Source: Primula veris (lineage: Eukaryota > Streptophyta > Magnoliopsida > Ericales > Primulaceae). From it: a DNA stretch of 64,000 nt. The position numbers were made by a program, and so were the translations under genes. Below are positions 45,098 through 54,800 of this stretch, one piece after another. The stretch is taken from contig OY821748.1 in assembly GCA_963682055.1 (NCBI GenBank), positions 30,220,661-30,284,660 on the forward strand, written 5' to 3'. The number at the start of each line of letters is the position of its first letter. Position 1 is the first letter of the stretch. A model generated the notes under the pieces. The model saw nothing but the letters and a program-made list of their open reading frames with translations, was not told the DNA's origin and did not search any database.

Positions 45098-48090
45098 TTA
45101 GTCAGATAAGCCCTCGACAGAAGCCGAGGTCTCTAAAGCGTCAGCAAAATGAATATCTCGCAGCGAGATTATTTGCGTCCCCAAGCGATCCTTCACAGTC
45201 GCATCCAAGCGGTTCAAGGCAGCCGTGGTCTCAGTTACCCCAGCCATAGCATCAACCATACGTTCTGCTCGGGCAACACCACGCCTACCTTTCGCATGCT
45301 CATACACCTCCAGTGCACGACCTCGGGCCCAATATGCCTTGACAAAAGATAGTAGCAAGTCGGCATCCTCATAAACGGCCCCCAACACCAAGTTCAAGCT
45401 CGTTACCCGGCCTCGGGCTTCGTCTCGGGAGCGCCGAAGCGCACCAATAAGCTCTTTGGCCTTACCCTTGTTTGCAGTATAATAGGCGGTCTTCTTGCTG
45501 AAATTCTCTCCCAACTTATGTAGCCGAGTCGATAAGTCCACGATGTGGGCTTGTAACTCGTCGTTCTCACGACATGCAGCGTTTAATTCTGCCATATGAG
45601 GACTAGGTTCCTCGGAACTACCTACCCGGTCACCTAAACTGCCACTTGGTCGGGACCAGACCACCATAGCCAGAGAGTTAACCGGCACCTGACATGATTG
45701 TCATGACCTTCAAACACACGAAAACTACTAACCAGAAAAGGAACGATACCAAAAGCGATAAAAACAACCAAATGACGACAGAGCAAAAATATTATCAACT
45801 TTCCCAAAAGAGTTGTGATTTATACAAACAGCCTACATATGGCTACCAAAAACAATGCCTACCTCGACTAAAACACGTTAACAAAAGGAGCCAGATCAAG
45901 GATCAACCTGAGTGGGAGGAGACTGAGGAAGGGAAGGTCCCTGAGGGGTCACCGCTCGAGGAGTTGAAGAGCTTGACCCCGAATACGGTCGAGGAGCGGA
46001 AGAAGACGATGGCCCCGGCATCTGAGGCACCTCCTCATCCTGGATATTAGCCCAATCTTTGGGCAAAGGAGGCGCAACTCGACTTGCTGGATACGCAAAG
46101 GTAGCCCAGGCCGGATGAGATAAAGGGACCCTCGCCACATTCAAAGCCCGTACATGATAGCTATAGGCATAGAAATTGACGATCTTAGTGAACTGGTCCT
46201 GATCCTCTGCTCGACCAGCCTCCAACAAGGCTACCCGGTCCTCCAGCACCTTCTTTTTAGCCTCCACCTTTGCCTTCTCGTCGGCCACGACCCCCTTCTC
46301 AGCAACAACCACCTTATTTTCATCGACCAGCCGCATATTCTCCTGAGCCAGTTTAGCGTTTTCCTCGGCCAGACTAGTGTTCTTCTCAACCTCGATCCCA
46401 TGATGTTCCTCCATAAGCTTGTGCTCGGCCGCTAGCTGTTCCTTCTCGGCTTCCAAGGCCGTGAACCGGTTTCTCAGCTCAGCGGTGGCGAGGCATATCT
46501 GCATGCATACCACCAAACGAAATCATAGACATTAACAATCAGACTGAGCTTACACGAAGAGCATCGACATGGGCCCGGTCAACGGTCGCCACAGCAGGCT
46601 GGGCAGTGATATCCAGCATATTCTGGTACGCCAGGGGCATAAGGGCTGTGCACCCCATCTTCAATGCTCGGGAGTTCCCCAACAAATCGTCGTTGCACCT
46701 ATCGATGTAACGGGTCATAGCTTCCTGGTCCACCTCTGCCTTTCCAACGCTCCCCTCGCCCACCTTTTCATCGGGCACATCCATTTCTTTACATACGACT
46801 TCGACATCCTCATCAGTAGTCGGCAATTCAGCGTCCACCGCACCAGTCTCAGGGACCTTATCCTCCACCACCTTCTCCACCTCTTCCGGTGGTGAGACAT
46901 TGGGAAGAGTCATCGTATTCTCTCCCATGCCCATGCTCAGGTTCACATAATCGAACAAGTTACTGAACGACCCCTGAAACAAAACAACGCCCATAGACCG
47001 GGCCAAGGCGAACGTAGCCAACAGAGAAGTCAATGACTGAAGGACAAATAACAAATAAAGGAGAGCAAGTGAAATTACAAATAACATTGACAATTATACT
47101 TATCAAGGCGGCAACGCTCTTGTCCCCGGTAGCGACTGGCAAGATTGAGCTCTCCTGAGGGAGAGATTAAACCCCCCCCCCATCCAAGCTCCGCATGGGT
47201 TGAGGTGTCTGATCCACGGGGAGGAAGTCAGATATAGAGGTCGCCGGTGTTACGTCCAAAATTGGGCCCCTTTCGGGCACCACATCACTACTCATCGACT
47301 CGGTAACCCTAGCCTTCTTAGTAGGACCCTCCCGAGGCTCGGCCGATCGTCGCCGAGCAGCCTTCTTACTCAGCGATACGACACGGGGCTTAACAATCGT
47401 GATAAATTCAGCCACCGTCTCTTTGGGGATCACCGGCGCATTAGCGCACCTATTCCCAGCCTCGGCCACATACCCCAGCAACTTGGGAGCAGCACGGTTT
47501 TCGGCCTCCCTCATGGACCCAGGTCCCCACCAACTCCAAAGAGCTACCAGAGCATCCAGATTGGGAGCACCAAGGATCGAAAGCTCGGGAGCAGCTTCAG
47601 CAGGAATCCGGCGACCAGCAGGACACCAATTCCCAGACACGATCACGAGACCAAGGTTATGTTCCTTGTTCATGTCGGGCAGATCAATAACAAGTCGGGT
47701 GAATTGATGCACCGACTTCAAGTAAGAGCTCCGCATCTCAAACTGGAACCCATAGATGCCCATGACATCCTTCAACTCTATTGACACGCCTGCCAACTCA
47801 GACAGCTTCTTGATACCGTTGAGTATACAGAACGTATTCAGCGCAAGTTGGTAGGGAGCAATTTGGAAGGCCTCAAAGAAGGAGACCATCCAGTCCGACA
47901 ACGGGAGTTTCACCCCACCGGTCAACAGGGAAGAAGACCGAAGGGCTACCTCGTTGGCGGCCACATGCCCCTGAGCCTCTTCCAAGGTCCTCGGGGGACG
48001 AACGTGCACGTCCGCGGGTATTCCTGCTTGTTCTTTAAATTTTGCCTCATTAAAACTCCCAAGTTGGGCCAGGCATTGGGTGAGAAGATC
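45098..48090 (-). CDS. Antisense multi-exon transposon-protein gene in Gypsy D (PF04195-like plus coiled coil)
   Basis: Minus strand. Exon 1 from 48090 (after ATATCGCAG) to about 47167; exon 2 46973-46554; exon 3 46498-45908; exon 4 45688-45098 (TAA). Introns 2 (55 bp, GTAAGC...ATGCAG) and 3 (219 bp, GTTGAT...TGTCAG) join exons 2-4 in one frame, phase 0. Exon 1 contains LPLSDWMVSFFEAFQIAPYQ, LALNTFCILNGIKKL and VMGIYGFQF, which fits the 'putative gypsy-type transposon' domain (Pfam PF04195). Exon 2 is acidic; exon 3 is a long coiled coil (EAEKEQLAAEHKLMEEHH ...) with a Ser/Pro-rich tail; exon 4 is helical. A G10 run near 47171 shifts the frame at the end of exon 1, so the exon 1-2 joint is unresolved, and the true start exon lies upstream of 48090. 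Such antisense ORFs are known from Tat/Retand elements; function unknown. Confidence 0.75.
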
Positions 48091-49117
48091 CTGCGATATC
48101 AACACAACCAACCATTAAAACAACCTACAGTGAGACCTACCACAAATCAACCACCACACCAGCAATCAAACACCAGATACCAAACGGTAATTCCAATACA
48201 AAATACACAAGCAGCACATACGGCACATACGCCAGCAATTTCCAATCAAGCATATATAGCCTACACAAACTCTAATACAGAAAATTTCAGTACAAAATAC
48301 ACAACCCACCACCAACAACAAATCAACACAAACCTATATTGGAATACGGATAAATTAATCGAAGACATTAATATACTTATAGCCATTATAGTAGGGGGCG
48401 TACGGCTTTGGAAATATTCTTTTTCCTTCGAAACAGATGACAGGAGATATTTTTTCTAGAGAGCAGCACAAACCCTAGAGAGAGAGAAAGGTGGGGATAT
48501 TATGGGAGCAAGGTAAGATCAAAAAGAATTACTGGGGAAAGTTAAGGGAGTGGAGCCGCAATAAAGGGAATAAAATATTAACCGTCCTTTCGTGTTACAG
48601 AGGTTTCCCTCTTTTCAGCCACAGAAAAGTCAACACGCCCACAGATATTTTAAAGTTCAACGCTCCAGATCTTGCCACATCAAAAGCTAAGCCCACTAAC
48701 CCATACAGTTCACATCATTGAACCTATATAAACGTCTAGTGGACCCCACCACTAAAAAGCTTACAGCATACGCTACCAGTATTCGTACAAGCCATATGGC
48801 AGAACAATTACCACCGAGGATCCACACCGTATAGCTTCCTCGACGCCATACGGTTTCTTCCCACAGGAACACCGAACAGGGTTAACGAAGACCGTTCCTC
48901 ACTCGACGGCAATTTAGCCTCCAGTCTAGCAACGCTCTCCGGGGGGATAACTCAGTGACCAATACTGAGATGCATAGTATGGTTTCAACATGAAATCAAA
49001 ATAAGCAATAAACGAATTGCGAAAAGAGTAGAATTTTTATTCATCCACAAGGGGGAAAACAACCAGTTACAACGGGAAAAATAAAAACTACAAAGACGTC
49101 AACAATAAAATACTTCT
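48091..49117. other. 5' region of the antisense gene
   Basis: Probable intron and leader of the antisense gene, with a CTCTCTCTCTAGGGTTTGTG leader-like motif (minus strand, about 48487-48466) and a TATA-like GTTTATATAGG (minus strand, 48733-48723). I could not identify the first coding exon. The minus-strand AATAAAAATTC at 49042-49032 is a poly(A) signal candidate for the small gene upstream. Confidence 0.45.
48723..48733 (-). promoter_or_regulatory. TATA candidate for the large antisense gene
   Basis: GTTTATATAGG on the minus strand, about 640 bp before exon 1 at 48090. Position relative to a start codon cannot be checked. Confidence 0.35.
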
Positions 49118-49483
49118 TTATTTCTGAACCCTAGAACTACCCCCTTCCTTGGCGTCCCTTTTTGCCAAGAGCTCTTTGAGATGATCCCTCTCCTTGATCA
49201 AGCGAGAGATACCCACCTCAGCCTGTTGCAAGGCGTAAGACTGAGACTTGCATTTTTGCTCGGCTTCGAAACGAGCAGTACCTTCCTCATCCCAATATTG
49301 TTTAAACCTCCTGACTTCAGTCTGAGCACATTTGAGATCGTCTTTCAGCCACGACATCTCAATTTCTTTCAACTGAAGAGGAGTCAATTCCTCTTCCCCG
49401 AAACCAGGGGGACGGGGTAGCATGAAAGTAGGCTCTTCAATAAGGGCTTTCTTCTTGGAGACAGATCTAGTGATGGGAGCCAT
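49118..49483 (-). CDS. Small antisense gene 5 of Gypsy D (121 aa)
   Basis: Start chosen at the ATG at 49483 (MAPITRSVSKKKALIEE), because the upstream extension is hydrophobic leader-like sequence lying next to the TATA box. The protein has a basic N-terminus, a PRPPGFGEEELTPLQLKEIE segment and a charged helix likely to form a coiled coil (AEQKCKSQSYALQQAEVGI, KERDHLKELLAKRD). No known domain. TTATAAATGC (49581-49572) lies 90 bp upstream and an AATAAA 80 bp downstream. It is the last of five such units. Confidence 0.6.
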   Translation of the reverse strand: MAPITRSVSKKKALIEEPTFMLPRPPGFGEEELTPLQLKEIEMSWLKDDLKCAQTEVRRFKQYWDEEGTARFEAEQKCKSQSYALQQAEVGISRLIKERDHLKELLAKRDAKEGGSSRVQK

Positions 49484-49571
49484 CTCAGATAAATGATAAT
49501 TAGAAGAAACAAAAATTATAAAACAAGAGAGAGAAAGGAATAATTGGTAATGAAATACAAACAATATGGAG

Positions 49572-49581
49572 CATTTATAAG
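49572..49581 (-). promoter_or_regulatory. TATA box of small antisense gene 5
   Basis: Minus-strand TTATAAATGCTCC, about 90 bp before the ATG at 49483. Same TATAAAT-(A/G)C-(T/C)CC pattern as the TATA boxes of units 3 and 4. Confidence 0.55.
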
Positions 49582-49842
49582 GAATCAAAGGGCACAAAGT
49601 ACGAGGCGTTGCAACGGTTCACAGGACGAAGGCACGAGATACGAAAAGGTACAACTTCCCAGATACAGAAAAAGAAAAACAAAATACAAATTACAAAATG
49701 GAAAATACATCAGAACACTGGCCCAATCAAATTAAGGATCAATGGGCGGGAAAACCGAACTGCCAGACCGGGAGAAAGCTACCCGAGCAGAGCAATCTAA
49801 CCGAGCTTGGTAGGAGTCATTCATGACAACCAAGCACTCATT

Positions 49843-50208
49843 CTAAATGGAGAGGTCGGTGTTCGTCCTAGTAAGGACCCTGATGCGCTCCTCAAGCCGA
49901 GCATTCCTAACCGTCATACTAACTAGGCCTTGAGGGGAGTTATCGAACTCATCCTGAGCATGATCCCAAATCTCCTCGGCCTCGTACCAAGAGTTGGCCA
50001 GGTGATTTCTGTGTAACAACTTATAAAGCTGGCCACTCAAGGCCGAAATCTCGGTCCACTTCATTGTCTCCTCGGGATGAGAGTCGAACAAACTCATAAC
50101 CAAAACACCATACTCCTTCTCAAGACTGGCCATGCGGTGATGGACCCAAGATAACTTAACATCCAAGTCCTTCATCTGAGCATGATATCTCACCACGGGC
50201 ACAGACAT
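49843..50208 (-). CDS. Small antisense gene 4 of Gypsy D (121 aa)
   Basis: ATG at 50208 opens a 121-codon frame (MSVPVVRYHAQMKDLDVKL ...). Composition is helical and charged, with MASLEKEYGVLVMSLF, WYEAEEIWDHAQDEF and a C-terminal RNARLEERIRVLTRTN heptad-like stretch. No domain recognised. TATA (CTATAAATACTCC) ends about 100 bp upstream. Size, strand, spacing and coiled-coil character match the neighbouring units. Confidence 0.6.
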   Translation of the reverse strand: MSVPVVRYHAQMKDLDVKLSWVHHRMASLEKEYGVLVMSLFDSHPEETMKWTEISALSGQLYKLLHRNHLANSWYEAEEIWDHAQDEFDNSPQGLVSMTVRNARLEERIRVLTRTNTDLSI

Positions 50209-50306
50209 TCTGGAAAGTTGTTATAGTATAGGAGGAAATGGGGGATGAGAGAGAAGAAAACAATAAAAGTTTGTAAGAGGTGATAATTACAAAAGAAAAG
50301 ATGAGG

Positions 50307-50319
50307 AGTATTTATAGAG
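50307..50319 (-). promoter_or_regulatory. TATA box of small antisense gene 4
   Basis: Minus-strand CTATAAATACTCC, about 105 bp before the ATG at 50208, followed by a CT-rich leader (TTTTCTTCTCTCTC). Confidence 0.6.
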
Positions 50320-50977
50320 CAAAGGTAGTATGGCCTTGTCTGACAATGCTTGGGAACTTGCATCTTTGACCAACCTGCCATGTCTCATATATCACATGGC
50401 TTCAGTACAGCAAGAAATAAAAATGACAAGACATTCGAATATCCAACATTCAAAAAAAAAAAATGACAAACCACAAATACGACATGAAGAAAGAACAATG
50501 GAAAATGCAAAATATAATTTTCATTAATAATGGTGGGATATACAGGTGTTCATTACATCAGAGGACAACATCAAAAGAAAATCTATTACATTGAGATCTA
50601 TTACATCAGAAGACAATATATCCAAAGAAGATCGACCATATCAGCGAGCCAAGCGAAGAGGATGAACATAAAGAAGAAGTGAAAAATAAAAAAATAAAAA
50701 AATAATAATAAAAAAATAAAAAGAAAGAAGAGGAAAATGAAAATAACAAAAAAACCCGAGGAACTCAGGGTTGATTGTTACATCGTAGTGGTGAGACAGA
50801 AGATGGAGGAAAAGAAAAAGGAGGCACATAAGAAAAAGAAAATGAGATAAGAAAAGATGAAGAAATGAAGAAAATTGAAAAAGAAAGAGAAAAAAGAAAA
50901 AATGTGAGAGAACAAAGTATAAAACAGAAAAAGAGGAAAAGAAGAAGAGTGTAAGAAAATAAAGCAGAAAGAAGTTA

Positions 50978-51271
50978 TTAGGAGGAAGATGGTCGGTAAT
51001 GATGAGAGGGCCCCGCTGGACTTGCAGCATCTTGGAGCGAAGGATTTCTCCTTAGAATGGTGTTCTCATCAAGCAGGGATTGATTAGCACGCCTGCAGTA
51101 ATCCAACTCGGCCTTCAATCAAGTCAACTCTCTCACCATCTCCTTATGGTAACCACGCATTGTTTCTAACTACACCTCGGCATCTCTCAAAAGCTTCAAG
51201 GCCTTGCCATAAGAGGCCTTGAAAGCTTCCACTTGCAAAGTCAAGGAGGAATTGGAGAAGGGGGAAGTCAT
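50978..51271 (-). pseudogene. Small antisense gene 3 of Gypsy D (broken)
   Basis: ATG at 51271 (MTSPFSNSSLTLQVEAFKA) and TAA at 50980-50978 define 97 codons with two internal stops: TAG at 51172-51170 and TGA at 51121-51119. Between them the sequence keeps the helical character (LETMRGYHKEMVREL, LKAELDYCRRANQSLLDEN) and a Ser/Pro-rich tail. TATA (CTATAAATACCCC) lies about 80 bp upstream. It is the only damaged unit of the five; both stops need one substitution each. Confidence 0.7.
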
Positions 51272-51346
51272 CGCAATATATAGAATAAAAATATATGTAG
51301 AAAGAAACTGGTATGACGAGATTATGAAAAGATAGAAGCTTCGAAG

Positions 51347-51359
51347 GGGTATTTATAGA
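51347..51359 (-). promoter_or_regulatory. TATA box of small antisense gene 3
   Basis: Minus-strand CTATAAATACCCC, about 80 bp before the ATG at 51271. Confidence 0.6.
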
Positions 51360-51772
51360 GAAATTGATAAAGGCTTGAGGTGAAGAATCGCAACCGTTAG
51401 CCAGAAAGGGTTTGGAGAAGCGTGTGCATTAAAAGAGACGCGACTGTTCAAAAGAAACTCTTGGATTTGTGCCATTATTTTAATATTCATGGGAAAAGCA
51501 GTTACACACGTGTCCATATAGGGAAGTGCAACAATCTCCAGGAACATTGAAAATATTCTTTGCACTGGGCTCGAGAAAACCCAATGGATAAGGTCAAACA
51601 CAAGACTCAATAAAACCCATTAATGAAGCCACATGCGCGCACAGTAAAGACAGTGCATTGGAAGAATAAACCAGATAAGAACAAGAAAAAGAAGAATCTT
51701 CATTGATTAATTGGAACTTCATTACAAGGTGCTAGTCAACAAAAGGAAATTACAAAAATAAAAAGAAAAGAG

Positions 51773-52111
51773 TTATTTGGTGGAGGGGTCTGCTTCATCA
51801 CCCGGCTTCTTTTTAGACCGAGCATACACTTCCTTGAGGGCCAATTTATAAGCCCTCTTGGACGCTATGTGCCTGTCCCTAGAAGCTTCAAGCTCTTTGA
51901 TCCGAGCACGCGCCCAAATATTGTCTATTAAAAACCTCTGGTATTCACTCTCCATGGCGTCCAGACACTCGTCCATCTCAACAGCGCGACGAGCCTCCAT
52001 GGTCAAAGAGGCGACCCTCCTTTTGAGAATACGAGCCTTCCTCACTTCCTCCTCTAGATGAGCAACATATTCAGGAAGGTTGTCACCACTAGTTTCACGA
52101 GGAGAAGCCAT
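51773..52111 (-). CDS. Small antisense gene 2 of Gypsy D (112 aa, paralogue of gene 1)
   Basis: ATG at 52111. The protein starts MASPRETSGDNLPEYVAHLE, continues with EVRKARILKRRV, IKELEASRDRHIASKRAYKL and ALKEVYARSKKK. It is clearly paralogous to small gene 1: the same MASP...GDN.PEY.AHLE.EV.KAR..KR opening and the same LEAS...KRAYKLA.KE.Y.RSK ending. Predicted coiled coil, no known domain. TATA (CTATAAAAGGGGG) about 50 bp upstream. Confidence 0.7.
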   Translation of the reverse strand: MASPRETSGDNLPEYVAHLEEEVRKARILKRRVASLTMEARRAVEMDECLDAMESEYQRFLIDNIWARARIKELEASRDRHIASKRAYKLALKEVYARSKKKPGDEADPSTK

Positions 52112-52155
52112 TTGATTCGTTAATAAGGAGAGTTATACAAAAAAGACAGGTACAG

Positions 52156-52168
52156 CCCCCTTTTATAG
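52156..52168 (-). promoter_or_regulatory. TATA box of small antisense gene 2
   Basis: Minus-strand CTATAAAAGGGGG, about 50 bp before the ATG at 52111. Confidence 0.62.
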
Positions 52169-52413
52169 GAAGAAATAATGGGGAAGATCAAAGGTCATCT
52201 CGAAGAAAGACTAACCCTCTTGAACTGCCCAAAGACATTTATGTCCAACTAACAACAGTTCAAATCCAATTCAGTCATCCAATGAGGTAATAAAAAAAAT
52301 ATATATATATAATAAACAGACGAGAATGATAATTGGAAACATTTTATTAATATCAAATAATTCGATTACAACTGAGGGATGATACCCAATACAAAAGAAA
52401 GTACAAAAACTAA

Positions 52414-52725
52414 TTATTCCGAGGAAGAGCTTGCTTTAACGTCATCCGACCCCAGTTTGGACCGATTGTACAGCTCCTTGAAGGCAAGCTTATAGGCTCT
52501 TTTTGCCGCCCTTTGCTTAGCCAGAGAAGCCTCGAGCCTCTTTATGCGCTCAAAGGCCCAATCCCGATCAGCCATCGTCACGTGATGGGCCGCGTCCATA
52601 TCAGACAATTTCTTCGCCGTAACGGCCAGCTTCCTTTTCACAGCACGAGCTTTCTTGACCTCGTTTTCTAAATGAGCAATGTATTCGGGAGAGTTGTCAC
52701 CAGTAGCACCATTGGGAGAGGCCAT
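52414..52725 (-). CDS. Small antisense gene 1 of Gypsy D (103 aa, paralogue of gene 2)
   Basis: The ATG at 52725 (MASPNGATGDNSPEYIAHLE) is preferred over an upstream in-frame start (52836), because the N-terminus then aligns with gene 2 and lies 50 bp after a TATA box. It continues EVKKARAVKRKL, IKRLEASLAKQRAAKRAYKL and AFKELYNRSK. No known domain; likely coiled coil. It is the first unit inside the 3' LTR, only 265 bp from it. An AATAAAAT sits about 70 bp after the stop. Confidence 0.7.
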   Translation of the reverse strand: MASPNGATGDNSPEYIAHLENEVKKARAVKRKLAVTAKKLSDMDAAHHVTMADRDWAFERIKRLEASLAKQRAAKRAYKLAFKELYNRSKLGSDDVKASSSSE

Positions 52726-52771
52726 GACGTTCTTAGTAATGATAAGCAATGGAATATTTATGAGGGAGCAA

Positions 52772-52784
52772 TCCCATTTTATAG
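52772..52784 (-). promoter_or_regulatory. TATA box of small antisense gene 1
   Basis: Minus-strand CTATAAAATGGGA, about 50 bp before the ATG at 52725. Confidence 0.62.
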
Positions 52785-52990
52785 GCAAATGGGTGAATAT
52801 CAAGGGTCGCATCGAAGTTGGATAGCAAGTTTGCAAATTTCCAAGACATTAAATGGGTCCCAGGTAGCAGTCATAAATATGGACATTTTTCGATAAAGCA
52901 TTGAGAACAGCAAGACCGAAGTAGCATCCTCGACAGACCGAGCATGACTCCCTCGACGTGGAGACCACACCGAGGAAGTCAGGGAGCACT

Positions 52991-53556
52991 TGATATAACA
53001 TAAAAATTGGATCCGAATGTTCTATTCGGGTATGAATCAACCCACCCATTATTAGAGGGTAGCCAATGCTAAAACCCAAAAACCCCAGGGTCTAAAGGAA
53101 CTTTTCTAACAAGCCATTATATATAAAGGTTCAGCCCAGTAGTACAAGTCCACAAAGAAAAATCCCATGAGATGGCGCCTAAGATAGCGATATTTGTCAA
53201 CATCCTATGAGGCATAATTGCCTATAAAAATCCAAGTACCCCCCCTAAAAGAGGGATCCGAAAAACATATCAAAAAATATAGAGAGAAGGAGAGAAAATA
53301 TAAAAACTTGTCAGAGCTTATCACACTATAAAGCATACCGAGCAAGATAAAGAACCGAGTACCGAAAGGAAGAAGAAAGACCAAGATTAGATAAAATTAC
53401 CAATCCGAGCACAAATGCAATAGGAAATTGTAAACCGAGCAATTATAATTGACGAGCAATAATAAAAATCGAGAAGTGTTCAATATTTACTGTCAATTGA
53501 TTATTATAGTATTGTTGAAAAGTCTAACACCACCGACCAAAGTTATGGTTTTATCA
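52991..53556 (+). repeat. 3' LTR of Gypsy D (566 bp)
   Basis: Starts TGATATAACATAAAAATTGG, ends GGTTTTATCA; C run of 7 instead of 17. Followed by GTAAT (53557-53561). Most differences from the 5' LTR are C/T or G/A. Confidence 0.96.
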
Positions 53557-53561
53557 GTAAT

Positions 53562-54469
53562 ATTTGATAGTTCATCGGCTAGCGTTTTAGCTGTGATTTG
53601 TTGATCATTTAGATATAAACTCTTTCCATGTTATATGCATGCAGAATCGCAGATACTTGGTTCGATGGTCAATAAAGTAACTTTTCACCAATAGCAAATA
53701 TAGAATAAAATATGAAATATGGTTCTTAATTATTAGTTGGTTATTGTCAAACATTAATGTAATATAGGTTGCATACTTGCATGATAAGGACGATACATTA
53801 ATGATGTAAATGAACTATATCCGAGTTAAATTGGGTTAAATATGTAATTCAGCCACACCCACATAAACATTCTAGCTGTATGACCTTTTCCTAGGGTCGC
53901 AATTATTATAACTGTACTAGTTATGATATCATAGAATATTAAAAAATGACAGCAACTAAAGGTCATGTAACAAATAGTACAATGTACGAGGATCAAATTT
54001 AAGCGAATATCTATTATTATGATATGACATAAAAAGTATACCAAATATTATTTATTTGGTATATATCCGATCCATCTAAGAAAAAAGGTTATACAACGCG
54101 TAGAAGACAAGTGTACCAATTAGAAGACGATGATACGGAGGTCTTTTCATCTTTAATTCTTTAAATAAGAGATATAGTCACACAGTGTAAATTTGTGGTG
54201 GATACCATTTGAAAATTTAAAAAAAAAAAAAAATCCATAAAAATGAATACAATTTGGAAAACATTTGGTCCAACAAAAGTTTGACCAACACCATTGACCG
54301 GACTCTAGCGTTAACCAAAAAATAAAAATTGAAAAAATTGGAAGAAAAAAAATTTAGGAAAAATTCAAAATATCAAGAATTTTTTTTTTTAAATAGTAAA
54401 TTTTGAAAAAAATTATTCAAAAAATTATTTTGTTTAGAAAAAATCAAATATAATTTTTTTTTACAATCA
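53562..54469. other. AT-rich intergenic, nothing recognised
   Basis: No gene or clear repeat borders. Confidence 0.5.
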
Positions 54470-54800
54470 AATACAAGTTTTTGACAATCTAATAGACAAT
54501 CTAATATAATTTTTGTAACAATCTAATACAACATTTTTGACAATCTAATACAAAAAAAATTGACATTCTATACAATTTTTTTGAAAATTTAATATAAAAA
54601 AATTGACCATATAAATACAAATTTTTGACAATCTAATATAATTTTTTTGATAATCTAATGCAATTTTTATGATAATCTAATAAAAATTCTACTAAAAAAA
54701 ATTTGACTGACATCTAATAACATTTTTTATAATGTAATACAATTTTTTTGATAATCTAACATTTTAATAGACAGACTAATAGACAAAAATAACATAAAAA
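54470..54800. repeat. Short A/T tandem repeat, ~25-30 bp unit
   Basis: About ten irregular copies of TTTTTGACAATCTAATACAA-like sequence, drifting in length. Confidence 0.8.

Larger units (their letters stand above)
36806..53556 (+). mobile_element. Gypsy LTR retrotransposon D, Tat lineage, 16.75 kb
   Basis: LTRs 36806-37381 and 52991-53556 with a perfect 5-bp target duplication GTAAT (36801-36805, 53557-53561). The primer site TGGCGCCGTCTCCGGGAA (37384-37401) is the tRNA-Asp type used by plant Athila/Tat elements; CAGGGAGCACT before 52991 is the polypurine tract. The sense strand carries gag, protease, RT, RNase H, a second (archaeal-type) RNase H, then integrase; a second RNase H is the hallmark of Tat elements. 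From 44311 to 52725 the antisense strand carries the only long genes. Polyprotein stops and a gag frameshift show it is no longer self-sufficient. The LTRs differ by about 25 substitutions in ~560 bp (by eye, about 4-5%). Confidence 0.95.

Noticed and set aside
47200..48459. Plus-strand ORFs opposite the antisense gene
   Set aside because: Shadow frames of the minus-strand exons; no motifs.
50641..51030. 129-codon minus-strand Phe/Leu-rich ORF
   Set aside because: Translation of an A/G-rich stretch overlapping the end of small antisense gene 3; low complexity.
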